This document shows, piece by piece, positions 18,208 through 27,161 of a stretch of DNA of 55,697 bases. Under the pieces are notes generated by a model that worked only from the letters and a program-made list of their open reading frames with translations, was not told where the DNA came from and searched no databases. Every line of letters begins with the position of its first letter. Position 1 is the first letter of the stretch. This DNA comes from Micromonospora sp. H61. GTDB lineage: Bacteria > Actinomycetota > Actinomycetes > Mycobacteriales > Micromonosporaceae. The translations under genes and the position numbers were made by a program. The DNA is taken from the NCBI RefSeq assembly GCF_018070325.1, contig NZ_JAGPXY010000042.1, forward strand, positions 1 through 55,697, read 5' to 3'.

Positions 18208-19899
18208 GTGCCCGCATCCACAGCCACCGTCCCGCACCCGCATCCCCTCGCCGCGGCCGCCCGCGTGGTGATGCTGGCGCTGATCGCCATCCTGACGCTG
18301 TTCGCCACCCGCGACGTGACCCAGCTGTGGTGGATCGCGCTGCTGGCGGTGGCCGGGCTGCCGTCGCTGCTGGCACCTCAGCACCGGCTGGTCGGCCCGC
18401 TGAGCCGGGTGGCCGAGGTGGTGGTGCTGGGGCTGGCCGCGAGCCACGTCGCCGCTGTGGCGTCCATCGGCGGCACTGTCGACGGCCTGGGCGCCTCGGC
18501 GGTGCTGCCCTACCTGGCGGTCCCGGTGACCGTCACCGCGCTGCGCCGCCGCTTCCCGGAGGGCGCCGCGCTGCTCGTGGTCACCGCCGCCACCCTGCTG
18601 CTCAGCGGCGCGCTGACCCGGGTCGACGGTACCCTCCAGCTCGGCCAGCTGGGTTACCTCGCGGTCTGCGCGCAGTGGCTGATCCTGGCGGCGCTGGGGC
18701 TCTACGCCGCCGGCACGCTGCACCGGGTGATGGCGGTCCGCGGTGAGGGCAAACCGCAGCCGTACGCCGAGGCCACCCGGCTGCTGACCCAGCTGCGGAC
18801 AGTGGCCCGGCAGCTGCCCGGGGCGACCCTGGACCCGGGCGGCATCTCCGAGCACCTGCTGGAGGAGCTGCGGACGGTGGCCCGCGCGGACCGGGGTGCG
18901 GTGCTCTCGGCCAGCGGCGGAGGTCGCCTCGTGGTGCTCGCCCAGGCCGGCGTCGACCGGGTGGACTGGGAGACGACGCTGGACGCGGACTCGGCGATCG
19001 CCGACGCCTGGGCCACCCAGCAGGCCACCACGGCCGCCCGGTCGCAGTCCCGCTCGCACCGCGGCGGCGACGTGTCCGCGCTGATCATTCCGCTGGTCGC
19101 CGGGGTGCGCACGGTGGGGCTGGTGGTGCTGGAGGCCGACGCCGCGCACGCGTACCCGCCGCCGGTGGTGTCCCGGGTGACAGCGCTGACCCGCCCGGCC
19201 GCGCTGCGGCTGGAGGCGGCGCTGCTCTTCGACGAGGTGCGCTCGCTGGCCACCAACGAGGAGCGGCAGCGACTGGCCCGGGAGATCCACGACGGGGTGG
19301 CCCAGGAACTGGTGATGGTCGGCTACGGCATCGACAACGCCCTGGCCACCGTCTTCGACGACGCCGACGAAACCGCCGAGGCCCTGCGTACGCTGCGCGG
19401 CGAGGTGACCCGGGTGATCCAGGAGCTGCGACTGAGCCTCTTCGAGCTGCGCAGCGAGGTGGACCGGCAGGGTGGGTTGGCCGCGGCGATCGCCGAGTAC
19501 GCGCGCACCGTGGGCGCGTCCGGCGGGCTGCGGGTGCACCTCTCGCTGGACGAGTCCACCGCCCGGCTGCCGGCCGCCACCGAAGCCGAGTTGCTGCGCA
19601 TCGCGCAGGAGGCGGTGACCAACGCGCGCAAGCACGCCGGGGCGTCGAATTTGTGGGTCACGTGTGAGGTCGACCCCCCGTATGCGCAAATAGAAGTGTC
19701 GGATGACGGTCAGGGGATGGCTGACCAGCGCCCGGACGGGCGGTACGGTCTTGCGATCATGGCCGAGAGGGCGGAACGTATCCGGGGCCGGTTGGAGATC
19801 AGGCCGCGGCAACCCAGCGGCACGACCGTGGCGGTGGTTCTCGGCACCTCGGCCCGGCGCGATAACGTGCGCGGCAGCGCAGCACCAGAAGGGGAGTAA
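18208..19899 (+). CDS. Membrane-bound sensor histidine kinase (MacS-like)
   Basis: This 563-residue NarL/DesK-type kinase has about five or six N-terminal transmembrane segments (18-175), a GAF-like region (about 215-340), a dimerisation HisKA_3 motif with the phospho-acceptor His361 (REIHDGVAQELVMVGYGID) and an HATPase domain with RIAQEAVTNARKHAGA (N box), VSDDGQGM and RYGLAIMAERAERI (G boxes). The GTG at 18208 has no clear ribosome site, so coupling to the upstream ligase or a later start is possible. It precedes its response regulator by 7 bp. Position near the glucokinase and phosphofructokinase resembles SCO2121 (MacS) of Streptomyces; that identification is by synteny only. Confidence 0.88.
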   Translation: MPASTATVPHPHPLAAAARVVMLALIAILTLFATRDVTQLWWIALLAVAGLPSLLAPQHRLVGPLSRVAEVVVLGLAASHVAAVASIGGTVDGLGASAVLPYLAVPVTVTALRRRFPEGAALLVVTAATLLLSGALTRVDGTLQLGQLGYLAVCAQWLILAALGLYAAGTLHRVMAVRGEGKPQPYAEATRLLTQLRTVARQLPGATLDPGGISEHLLEELRTVARADRGAVLSASGGGRLVVLAQAGVDRVDWETTLDADSAIADAWATQQATTAARSQSRSHRGGDVSALIIPLVAGVRTVGLVVLEADAAHAYPPPVVSRVTALTRPAALRLEAALLFDEVRSLATNEERQRLAREIHDGVAQELVMVGYGIDNALATVFDDADETAEALRTLRGEVTRVIQELRLSLFELRSEVDRQGGLAAAIAEYARTVGASGGLRVHLSLDESTARLPAATEAELLRIAQEAVTNARKHAGASNLWVTCEVDPPYAQIEVSDDGQGMADQRPDGRYGLAIMAERAERIRGRLEIRPRQPSGTTVAVVLGTSARRDNVRGSAAPEGE

Positions 19900-19906
19900 C
19901 CCGAGG

Positions 19907-20575
19907 ATGACCACAAGTCCGATACCGGCCACCCGTACCAAGGTCCTCCTTGTCGACGATCATGATCTGATTCGCAAGGGTTTGCGGCACGCCTTCGAGC
20001 GCGACCGCCAGTTCGAGGTCGTCGGTGAGGCGGCCACGGCGGCGGAGGGGGTACGCCAGGCCGGCGCCTTGCAGCCGGACGTGGTGATCATGGATCTGCG
20101 GCTGCCCGACGGCAGCGGCCTGGAGGCCACCCGCGCACTGCGTAAGTCCAGCGCGTCGATGGGCATCGTGGTGCTGACCATGTACGCCGGCGACGACCAG
20201 CTCTTCGGCGCCCTGGAGGCCGGCGCGAGCGCCTTCGTGCCGAAGACCGCCCCGGCCGACGAGGTGGTGGCCGCCGCACGGCACGCCGCCTCCTCCCCCA
20301 GCGCGTTCACGGCGGCCGACCTGGCCGAGGCGATGAAGCGCCGGCTCGCCCCGTCCGGTCCGCAGTTGTCTCCCCGGGAGGGGCAGGTGCTGCGGCTGCT
20401 CGCGGACGGGATGAGCGTGGCGGGCATCGCCAAGCAGCTGTTCGTCAGCGAGTCCACGGCGAAGACGCACATCTCGAAGCTCTACGAGAAGCTCGGCGCG
20501 GCCAACCGGGCTCAGGCCCTGATGACCGCACTCCGGCTCGGCCTGCTCGAGGCACCGGACGCGCCGAAGTTCTGA
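19907..20575 (+). CDS. NarL/LuxR-family response regulator (MacR-like)
   Basis: This 222-residue regulator has a receiver domain (about 11-130; acid pair Asp17/Asp18, phospho-acceptor Asp63 in VIMDLRLPDG, switch Thr in VVLTMYAG, Lys in FVPKTAP) and a LuxR-type helix-turn-helix (about 155-215; LSPREGQVLRLLADGMSVAGIAKQLFVSESTAKTHI). The ATG at 19907 has GGGGAG ten nt upstream. It is the cognate partner of the preceding kinase. A strong hairpin 35 bp after the stop ends the operon. Confidence 0.93.
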   Translation: MTTSPIPATRTKVLLVDDHDLIRKGLRHAFERDRQFEVVGEAATAAEGVRQAGALQPDVVIMDLRLPDGSGLEATRALRKSSASMGIVVLTMYAGDDQLFGALEAGASAFVPKTAPADEVVAAARHAASSPSAFTAADLAEAMKRRLAPSGPQLSPREGQVLRLLADGMSVAGIAKQLFVSESTAKTHISKLYEKLGAANRAQALMTALRLGLLEAPDAPKF

Positions 20576-20609
20576 CCTGTCTTCCGCTCGTCGAGCGGGA
20601 CGACGCGAC

Positions 20610-20648
20610 CGACGGTCCGCGCCAGCTTCTCCCCGGCGCGGACCGTCG
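20610..20648 (+). terminator. Terminator after the response regulator gene
   Basis: A perfect 14-bp stem (20610-20623 with 20635-20648) with an 11-nt loop lies 35 bp after the response-regulator stop and ahead of the next promoter. It has no U tract. Confidence 0.65.
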
Positions 20649-20685
20649 CGCATCGACCGACGTCGGCAGGCAACCTTCGGCGCGC

Positions 20686-20691
20686 TATGGT
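20686..20691 (+). promoter_or_regulatory. Predicted -10 element for the methyltransferase/GGDEF-EAL pair
   Basis: TATGGT fits the actinobacterial TANNNT -10 hexamer and sits about 75 bp before the methyltransferase start, after a strong terminator. No clear -35 element is visible. Confidence 0.35.
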
Positions 20692-20765
20692 CTGGCGTGC
20701 GTGGCGGGTGCACAATACCCGCGCGGGCGACGATGCTCGCATCGCGGATTCGAGGGGTGAAACGC

Positions 20766-21575
20766 ATGCAGCGGCCGGACTGGGCACCCGACACCATCGA
20801 CATCGAGCGCCCGAGCGTCGCGCGGATGTACGACTACTACCTCGGCGGCTCACACAACTTCGCCGCCGACCGGGCCGCGGCGCAGGCGATGGTCGCCGCG
20901 GTGCCCGAGGCGCCGTTGATGGCCCAGGCCAACCGGGCGTTCCTGCGCCGGGCCGTGCACCACCTCGCCGACGCCGGGATCCGGCAGTTCCTGGACATCG
21001 GTTCGGGGATCCCGACCGTCGGCAACGTGCACGAGATCGCCCAGCAGCTCGACCCGGGGTCGCGAGTGGTCTATGTGGACGTCGACCCGGTGGCGGTGGC
21101 GCACAGCCGCGAGATCCTCGCCGGCAACGAGCAGGCCGCGGTCGTGCAGGAGGACCTGCGCAACCCGGAGGCGATCCTGGCCCATCCGGACGTCCGCAAG
21201 CTGCTCGACCTGAGCCAACCGGTGGCCGTGATGGTAGTGGCCGTCCTGCACTTCGTCTCCGACGACGACCGGCCGGCGGAGCTGCTGCGGACGCTGCGGG
21301 ACGCGTTGGCGCCCGGCAGCTACCTGGTGCTGTCGCAGGCCAGCGACGACGGGCGCAGCGAGGACGAACGCGCCGAGGCGGAGCGGGTCTACCGGCGCAC
21401 CGACAATCCGCTGTGGATACGCAGCCGCGCCGAGCTGACCGCGCTCTTCGACGGTTTCGAGCTGCTCGACCCCGGCGTGGTCTGGGTGCCCGAGTGGCGA
21501 CCGGACACTCCGGAGAGCGCGGAGGACGCCGAGCGCGCGGTCTTCATGGGCGGCGTCGGGCGCCTCGGTGACTGA
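20766..21575 (+). CDS. SAM-dependent methyltransferase, DUF574/Methyltransf_19 family
   Basis: This 269-residue protein begins with the family signature IDIERPSVARMYDYYLGGSHNFAADR, has the SAM-binding loop FLDIGSGIPTVGNVHE and the acidic strand end VVYVDVDPVAVAHS, then LHFVSDDDRP and SYLVLSQAS. This family is greatly expanded in actinomycetes and its substrates are unknown. The ATG at 20766 has GAGGGG nine nt upstream. Its stop overlaps the GTG of the GGDEF-EAL gene by eight nt, so the two are translationally coupled, an unusual partnership. Confidence 0.9.
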   Translation: MQRPDWAPDTIDIERPSVARMYDYYLGGSHNFAADRAAAQAMVAAVPEAPLMAQANRAFLRRAVHHLADAGIRQFLDIGSGIPTVGNVHEIAQQLDPGSRVVYVDVDPVAVAHSREILAGNEQAAVVQEDLRNPEAILAHPDVRKLLDLSQPVAVMVVAVLHFVSDDDRPAELLRTLRDALAPGSYLVLSQASDDGRSEDERAEAERVYRRTDNPLWIRSRAELTALFDGFELLDPGVVWVPEWRPDTPESAEDAERAVFMGGVGRLGD

Positions 21576-23313
21576 GTCGCCCGGGGCGAACCCCTACCCG
21601 GGGACGTTCGCCCGGGCCTGGGCGAAGGCGGTCTCCGGCACCAGCTACCTACCGATGACCCAGGCCCAGTTGGAGTCCCTGCTGGACCGGCTCACCGGGC
21701 AACTGGCCGGGGCGTTGCTCACCGAGCCGTTCGACCTGCGTGCCGGGCACCGGGTCGGCGCCGAGCTCGTCGCCGCGCACATCGCCTCCGCCGAGGGGCT
21801 GGGTCGTACCGTCGAGGTCATCCAGCTCCGCCTGGTGCGCGACCTGGGCCTGGTGGCCGAGGAGGTCGAGGACCGGATGGCCCGGCTGCTGGCGGCCGTG
21901 GCGACCGGCTACGCCCGCGCGCTGCGCGACCGGACGCTCGACGAGCAGGAGTCGATCCGCCGCGCCGCCATGCGGGCCCGCACCCAGGCCGAGCGGGCGC
22001 TGCGGGCCAGCGAGGCCCGGTTCCGGCATCAGGCCACCCACGACCCGCTCACCGGCCTGCCCAACCGGACACTGTTCACCGAGCGGCTCGCCGCGGCGCT
22101 CAACGAGCCGGGCCGGGGCGCGCAGCGGGTCGGGGTGTGCTTCCTGGACCTGGACCGCTTCAAGGTGGTCAACGACACGCTGGGGCACCAGATCGGTGAC
22201 CTGCTGCTGGCCACTGTGGCCGAACGGCTGCGCAAGGCCATGGGTGAGCACCTGGTGGCCCGGCTCGGTGGCGACGAGTTCGTCATCCTGGTGGAATGCA
22301 CCGCCGGCACCGACGACATGGTGGCGGTCGCCGAGACCGCGCTCGCCGCGGTACGCACACCGGCGCTGGTCGACGGGCACGAGCTGCAGATCTCGGCGAG
22401 CATCGGCATCGTCGAGCGCCAGGTCGCCGGGGCCAACCCGACGGACCTGATGCGGGCCGCCGACAGCACCCTGCACTGGGCGAAGTCCGCCGGTGGGGCG
22501 CGCTGGGCGCTCTACGACGCCGAGCGCAACCAACGTGAACTGGCCCGCTACGCGCTCTCCGCGGCCATCCCGGCCGCGTTGGAGCGGGGCGAGTTCTACC
22601 TCGACTACCAGCCGCTGACCTCACTGCGCGACGGCAGCCTGGTCGGCGTGGAGGCGCTGGTCCGCTGGCGGCACCCCGAGTTGGGGGTGCTCCGCCCGGA
22701 CAGCTTCATCGGATTGGCCGAGGAGACCGGCCTGATCATCCAGCTGGGCGGTTGGGTGTTGGCCGAGGCGTGCCGCGAGGCCGAGGCGTGGTCGGCCGGG
22801 GGTGCCGCCGCGCCCTTCGTCAGCGTCAACCTGGCGGTACGGCAGGTGCACCGGCCCGGGTTGGTGCAGGAGGTCCGCGCGCTGCTGCGGCAGACCGGCC
22901 TGCCACCGGAGCGGCTCCAACTGGAGATCACCGAGAGCACGATGATGAGCACCGCGGAGGAGCCGGTCCGCGCCCTGCGGGTCCTCGCCGACCTCGGGGT
23001 ACGCATCGCCATCGACGACTTCGGCACCGGCTACAGCAATCTGGCGTACCTGCGGGACCTGCCGGTGACCGAACTGAAGGTGGCTGGGGAATTCGTGGCC
23101 GGCCTGCGCTCGCCCTCCGTCGGCCGCACCGACGAGCGGATCCTCGCCTCCCTGGTTTCGCTGGCGCACGCACTGGACCTGACCGTCACCGCCGAAGGGG
23201 TGGAGACCGCCGGGCAGGCCGAGCGGCTGCGCGCAATCGGCTGCGACGCAGCCCAGGGCTGGCACTTCGGCCGCCCGGCCCCCGCCGATCGCATCCTGGC
23301 CCGCATCCGCTGA
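21568..23313 (+). CDS. GGDEF-EAL domain protein (c-di-GMP turnover)
   Basis: This 581-residue protein has an N-terminal helical region (1-145) without transmembrane segments, a GGDEF domain (about 153-315; intact GGDEF at 234-238, no RxxD inhibitory site before it) and an EAL domain (about 330-580; EAL at 362-364, Asn421, Glu453, DDFGTGYS at 483-490, Lys504, AEGVE at 542-546, Gln563). The acid normally two residues after the catalytic Lys (LKID) is Ala506 here. It can be predicted to make c-di-GMP, with uncertain hydrolysis. The GTG start overlaps the methyltransferase stop. Confidence 0.92.
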   Translation: MTESPGANPYPGTFARAWAKAVSGTSYLPMTQAQLESLLDRLTGQLAGALLTEPFDLRAGHRVGAELVAAHIASAEGLGRTVEVIQLRLVRDLGLVAEEVEDRMARLLAAVATGYARALRDRTLDEQESIRRAAMRARTQAERALRASEARFRHQATHDPLTGLPNRTLFTERLAAALNEPGRGAQRVGVCFLDLDRFKVVNDTLGHQIGDLLLATVAERLRKAMGEHLVARLGGDEFVILVECTAGTDDMVAVAETALAAVRTPALVDGHELQISASIGIVERQVAGANPTDLMRAADSTLHWAKSAGGARWALYDAERNQRELARYALSAAIPAALERGEFYLDYQPLTSLRDGSLVGVEALVRWRHPELGVLRPDSFIGLAEETGLIIQLGGWVLAEACREAEAWSAGGAAAPFVSVNLAVRQVHRPGLVQEVRALLRQTGLPPERLQLEITESTMMSTAEEPVRALRVLADLGVRIAIDDFGTGYSNLAYLRDLPVTELKVAGEFVAGLRSPSVGRTDERILASLVSLAHALDLTVTAEGVETAGQAERLRAIGCDAAQGWHFGRPAPADRILARIR

Positions 23314-23364
23314 ACCTCCCCGGCCCGACCACCCACCCCGACGGACGTCCACCGACACCGGAAG

Positions 23365-23377
23365 TAGACAGCGTCTA
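23365..23377. promoter_or_regulatory. Operator 1 of a tandem TetR operator
   Basis: TAGACAGCGTCTA is an inverted repeat 23 bp (about two helical turns) from an almost identical site at 23388-23400. The pair precedes the tetR gene and probably mediates autoregulation. Confidence 0.7.
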
Positions 23378-23387
23378 CGGCGGCTGG

Positions 23388-23400
23388 TAGACAGTGTCTA
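23388..23400. promoter_or_regulatory. Operator 2, overlapping the tetR start codon
   Basis: TAGACAGTGTCTA is a perfect 6-1-6 palindrome whose last A is the first base of the predicted ATG start of the TetR gene. A repressor here would cover the transcription start. Confidence 0.7.
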
Positions 23401-23984
23401 TGGGCGCGGACGAGACGGGGCTGCGAGCGCGGTTGGTGGCCGCCGGAGTGGACCTGGTGCTGCGTGAGGGCCAGTCGGCGGTGTCGCTGCGGGAGATCGC
23501 CCGGCGTGCCGGGGTCTCGCACGGCGCACCGCGCCGCTACTTCCCCACCCACGTCGACCTGCTCTCCGCCATCGCCCGGGAGGGCTTCGCCGACCTCACC
23601 GCCCAGGTCGAGCGAACGTTGCGCGACGTCGATCCGGACCCCCGTACCCGATTGACCGCGCTGGCCCGGACGTACCTGGACTTCGCGGCGGCCCACCGCG
23701 GCATGTTCGAGCTGATGTTCCGCCACGACCTGCTGGACAGCGGCCGGCTGCGGCTGCGCGAGACGAGCCTGCCGCTGTTCGCCGTCCTGGCCGACCTGGT
23801 GGCGCAGGCGCGCCGGCCCACCGACGCGCCCGCGGCGGTGCTGGCCGGCGCGCTGTGGGCGAACCTGCACGGAATCGCCCAACTCTGGGCCTGGGGCAGC
23901 CTCCCGCTGGCCACCGGCGCCACCGACGACGATGCCCTGCTGCGCGCCGCGTTGGACGCCCACCTCGGCCCGGCGCCCGCCTGA
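23400..23984 (+). CDS. TetR-family transcriptional regulator
   Basis: This 194-residue regulator has an N-terminal helix-turn-helix (about 8-55; VSLREIARRAGVSHGAPRRYFPTHVDLLSAI) and a C-terminal ligand-binding helical domain with FAAAHRGMFELMFRHDLLD, typical of the TetR_C_33/WHG-type group. The ATG at 23400 lies inside the second operator and lacks a ribosome site, so the mRNA may be leaderless; GTG 23394 is an alternative. It precedes an acyltransferase gene by 18 bp and probably controls it, with a lipid or acyl ligand as a guess. Confidence 0.9.
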   Translation: MGADETGLRARLVAAGVDLVLREGQSAVSLREIARRAGVSHGAPRRYFPTHVDLLSAIAREGFADLTAQVERTLRDVDPDPRTRLTALARTYLDFAAAHRGMFELMFRHDLLDSGRLRLRETSLPLFAVLADLVAQARRPTDAPAAVLAGALWANLHGIAQLWAWGSLPLATGATDDDALLRAALDAHLGPAPA

Positions 23985-24002
23985 AACGACCCCGGAGGAC
24001 AC

Positions 24003-24665
24003 GTGCCCCTGCTGTACGACGTCACCAAGCTGGCCGTCGGCGCCGCGCTGCGGTTTGGCTGGCAGCCCCGGGTGGAAGGGCTGGAGCATCTGCCCCGACA
24101 CGGCGGCGCGATCCTCGCCGGCAATCACCTGTCCGTCGCCGACGAGTTGTTCCTCGTCACCTCGACGCCCCGACACGTCACCTTCTGGGCGAAGGTCGAG
24201 TACTTCAACGGCCGGGGTCCGGGCGGCTGGCTGAACCGGCGGATCGTCGCTGGCATGGGCGCCATCCCGGTCGACCGCGCCGACGGCCGGGCCGCCCTGC
24301 GCGCCCTCGACGCCGCCATCCCGGTGCTGCGCGCCGGTGGCCTGGTCGCCGTCTACCCGGAGGGCACCCGCTCCCCGGACGGGCGGCTCTACCGGGGTCG
24401 CGTCGGGATGACCCGGCTGGCCCGCGACGCCGGGGTGCCGATCATCCCGGTCGGCGTGCTCGGCACCGCCGAGGTGCTGCCGGTCGACGCGCGGCTGCCC
24501 CGTCGACACCCGATCACCCTGCGGTTCGGCCCGCCGATACCGGTCGCCGAGCGGATCAACGGGCCACGTGACATCCGGACTGTCACCGACGAGGTGATGG
24601 CGGCGATTCAGCAGCTCACCGGCCAGGAGTACGTGCCGCACTACGCGCCCGCCCGGGAGAGCTGA
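24003..24665 (+). CDS. 1-acyl-sn-glycerol-3-phosphate acyltransferase (PlsC family), second copy
   Basis: This 220-residue acyltransferase has the catalytic NHLSVAD motif (His42, Asp47), the FWAKVEYF segment, GAIPVDR and the substrate-binding YPEGTRSPDGRLYRGR motif. It shares all these blocks with the PlsC protein at 7398-8090. The GTG start at 24003 has GGAGG four nt upstream. It forms a two-gene unit with the TetR gene, so its expression is probably conditional, unlike the stand-alone copy. It is convergent with pimB', with 13 bp between the stops. Confidence 0.9.
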   Translation: MPLLYDVTKLAVGAALRFGWQPRVEGLEHLPRHGGAILAGNHLSVADELFLVTSTPRHVTFWAKVEYFNGRGPGGWLNRRIVAGMGAIPVDRADGRAALRALDAAIPVLRAGGLVAVYPEGTRSPDGRLYRGRVGMTRLARDAGVPIIPVGVLGTAEVLPVDARLPRRHPITLRFGPPIPVAERINGPRDIRTVTDEVMAAIQQLTGQEYVPHYAPARES

Positions 24666-24678
24666 ACGCGGGCGGCGA

Positions 24679-25803
24679 TCAGCCGGCCAGCAGTGCCGTC
24701 ATGCGTTCCGCCTGCGCCTCCCAGCGCCACTCCCGTTCCACCCACGCCCGGCCAGCCGCTCCCAGCTGACGGGCCAAGTCCCGGTCGGCGAGCAGCCGGG
24801 CGACCCGGTCGGCGAGCTGGGCGACGTCCCGACCGCGTACGACGTAGCCGGTCTCCCCCTCCCGGACCGCGTCCGGTGCGCCCCCGGAGTCACCGGCCAC
24901 CACCGGCAGGCCGGTCGCGGATGCCTCCAGGTAGACGATGCCCAGCCCTTCGACGTCGAGGCCACGGTTGCGGGTGCGGCACGGCATCGCGTAGACGTCA
25001 CCGGCCGCGTAGTGCGCCGGCAACTCGACCGACGGCACCGTGCCGGTGAACACCACGTCCCGTTCCACACCGGTCTGGCGGGCCAGCTTCTCCAGGGTCG
25101 CCCGGTACGGCCCGCCACCGACGATCAGCAGCGCCGCGTCGGGCACCCGGCGCCGGATCTCCGGCAGGGCCCGGATCAGGGTGTCCTGACCCTTGCGCGG
25201 CACCAGCCGGGACACGCAGACGACCACCGGTCGGTCGGTCAACCCGAGCCGGGCCCGGACCTGTTCACCGTCCATGCTCGGGTGGTAGGTGTCCACGTCG
25301 ACCCCCGGCGCGAGGCGGCGCAACTCGGTCACCCCGTCCAGCACCCGGGCCAACCGGCTGCGGGTGTACTCGCCGAGATAGGTGGTCACGTCCACACCCC
25401 GACCGATGCGCCGCAGCGCCGGCCGGGCGGCCGGCACCGCCGCCCAACCGATCTCGTGGCCATGGGTCTGCGCCACCACCCGGTGGATGCCGGCCCGCCG
25501 CCGCAGGCCGGCCGCGAGAAGGCCCAGCGGGGCCGCCGCGCCGAACCACACCGTGTCGCAGTCGTACGCGCGAGCCAACCGGGCCGCCCTGCGGGCGATC
25601 AACGGGGTGGGCAACAACACCCGGGTACGCTCCCGGATCACCTCGAACGGCTGGTCGGCGTCGAACTTGGCGGCCCCGCGCCAGCTCGACGCGTAGACGA
25701 CCACCGAACCCGCCGGTTGACGGACCGCGAGGTTGTGCACGAACGACTGGATCCCACCCGGGCGGGGCGGAAAGTCATTGGTGATCAGCAGGGTGCGGCT
25801 CAT
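24679..25803 (-). CDS. pimB': GT4 mannosyltransferase, PimB' type
   Basis: This 374-residue GT-B glycosyltransferase matches the actinobacterial PimB' family, which adds the second mannose to phosphatidylinositol monomannoside on the cytosolic membrane face. Motifs are TNDFPPRPGGIQSFVHNLA at the N-terminus, VSRLVPRKGQDTLI (donor-domain start) and EGLGIVYLEASATGLPVVAGDSGGAPDAV (E-x7-E donor site). The ATG at 25801-25803 overlaps the stop of the M48 protease gene by ATGA. M. tuberculosis Rv2188c has the same neighbourhood. Family assignment is strong; the exact acceptor is inferred. Confidence 0.85.
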   Translation of the reverse strand: MSRTLLITNDFPPRPGGIQSFVHNLAVRQPAGSVVVYASSWRGAAKFDADQPFEVIRERTRVLLPTPLIARRAARLARAYDCDTVWFGAAAPLGLLAAGLRRRAGIHRVVAQTHGHEIGWAAVPAARPALRRIGRGVDVTTYLGEYTRSRLARVLDGVTELRRLAPGVDVDTYHPSMDGEQVRARLGLTDRPVVVCVSRLVPRKGQDTLIRALPEIRRRVPDAALLIVGGGPYRATLEKLARQTGVERDVVFTGTVPSVELPAHYAAGDVYAMPCRTRNRGLDVEGLGIVYLEASATGLPVVAGDSGGAPDAVREGETGYVVRGRDVAQLADRVARLLADRDLARQLGAAGRAWVEREWRWEAQAERMTALLAG

Positions 25804-27059
25804 CGGCCGACCTCCCGGGCGTACGCGCGGGCGGCGGCCATCCGCTCCACCGTGGACGGATGTGAGGCCGAGTAGAGGTATTCCCAGCGGGGCGGGTCGG
25901 GGTCGCCGAGGTTGACCGAGCCGAGCCGACGCTGCATCGACTCGAAGGACTCCGGGTCGTTGGTGAGCGCGAGCGCGTGCGCGTCGGCCCGCGCCTCCAC
26001 CCGTCGGGACATCAGCGCCTGCACCGGAGCGGCAACCAGCCCGGCCACCGTGACCAGGGCGACCAGCAGCGGGAACGCGCGCGGTTGGGCCACCGAGTCG
26101 ACACCGGCCAGCCGCAACAGTGGCCCCCACGAGCCGAGCAGGTAGAGCGCCACCACGGCGGCCGCGGCGCCCAACGCCCCGGTCAGCGTGCCGGCCGCCA
26201 CGTCGGAGTCCTTCGCGTGCCCCAACTCGTGCGCCACGACGGCGGTCACCTCGGCCGGGGTCGCCTCGCGCAGCAGCGTGTCGTAGACGACCACCCGTCG
26301 GGTCGGCCCGAGACCGGAGACGTACGCGTTGACCGCCCTGGTACGCCGGGAGGCGTCGGCGACCAGCACGTCGCGCACCGGCACCCCGTCGCGGGCGGCC
26401 ATGCTCATCAGCTCGGTGCGCAACGGGCCCTGCTGCATCGGGGTGAACCGGTTGAACACCGGCTCCACCAGCACCGGCAGCACGAACGACAGCAGCACCA
26501 CAAGCACCGCGGCGCCGGCCGCACCGAACGCCCACCACCAGCGTGGCGCGAGCCGGATGACCGCGTAGAAGCCGAACAGCGCCACCGCGCCGATCACCGC
26601 GCTGACGGCGTACGACTTGAGCAGGTCGGCCGCCCAGCCGCTCCAGCCGTTGGTGCTCAACCCGTAGCGGGTGAGCACGCTCTGCCGCCAGGCGGCGAAC
26701 GGGAGCGTCACCAGGTCCGCGACGAGCACCACCGCCAGCCCGCCGAGCACAGCCTGCGCTGCCCAGTGCCCACCGAACGGCCGGCCCACCAGCTCGACCA
26801 GGCGACTGCCCAGCGGGGTCAACCCGAGCGCGAGGGCGATCAGCAGCCCAACGGCGAGCGCGGCATAGCCACCGGGACGCAGCGCGGCCCGGAACTCCCG
26901 CCCCTTGGCGACCTGCTCGGACGGCAGGTCGCCCAGCGCGGCGAGCTGGTCGGCCCGGGGTGCCGGCGGGCGGTGCCACGGGATGAGCAGCGCGGCCAGC
27001 ACGACCAGCGCGAGGGTCAGCCCGGCCAGGGTCAGCAGCGCCCAGCCGCGCGGGGTCAC
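25800..27059 (-). CDS. M48-family membrane metalloprotease (Ste24/HtpX-like)
   Basis: This 419-residue integral membrane protease has an N-terminal TM (ALLTLAGLTLALVVLAALLI) and about six further TM segments. The zinc site is HELGH (in VVAHELGHAKDSDVAAG) with the third ligand Glu in RRVEARADAHAL. The length and layout match CAAX-prenyl-protease-like Ste24 relatives that handle membrane-protein quality control in bacteria. The start is the GTG at 27057-27059; the ribosome site is weak. It is translationally coupled to pimB' by an ATGA overlap. Confidence 0.9.
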   Translation of the reverse strand: MTPRGWALLTLAGLTLALVVLAALLIPWHRPPAPRADQLAALGDLPSEQVAKGREFRAALRPGGYAALAVGLLIALALGLTPLGSRLVELVGRPFGGHWAAQAVLGGLAVVLVADLVTLPFAAWRQSVLTRYGLSTNGWSGWAADLLKSYAVSAVIGAVALFGFYAVIRLAPRWWWAFGAAGAAVLVVLLSFVLPVLVEPVFNRFTPMQQGPLRTELMSMAARDGVPVRDVLVADASRRTRAVNAYVSGLGPTRRVVVYDTLLREATPAEVTAVVAHELGHAKDSDVAAGTLTGALGAAAAVVALYLLGSWGPLLRLAGVDSVAQPRAFPLLVALVTVAGLVAAPVQALMSRRVEARADAHALALTNDPESFESMQRRLGSVNLGDPDPPRWEYLYSASHPSTVERMAAARAYAREVGR

Positions 27060-27161
27060 CGCGTCACCACCCGTTGTTCCCCGTTCATCGCGCCGCTCCT
27101 CCCGCCGTGACCGCTCATCCTATGGCCCGCGAAAAGCCCGCTTCCGGGCGCGGTGTCGCGC

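Noticed and set aside
24679..26979. Apparent 766-residue fusion with PimB'
   Set aside because: The first 392 codons are an alternate frame of the M48 protease gene; the true ATG overlaps the protease stop by ATGA.
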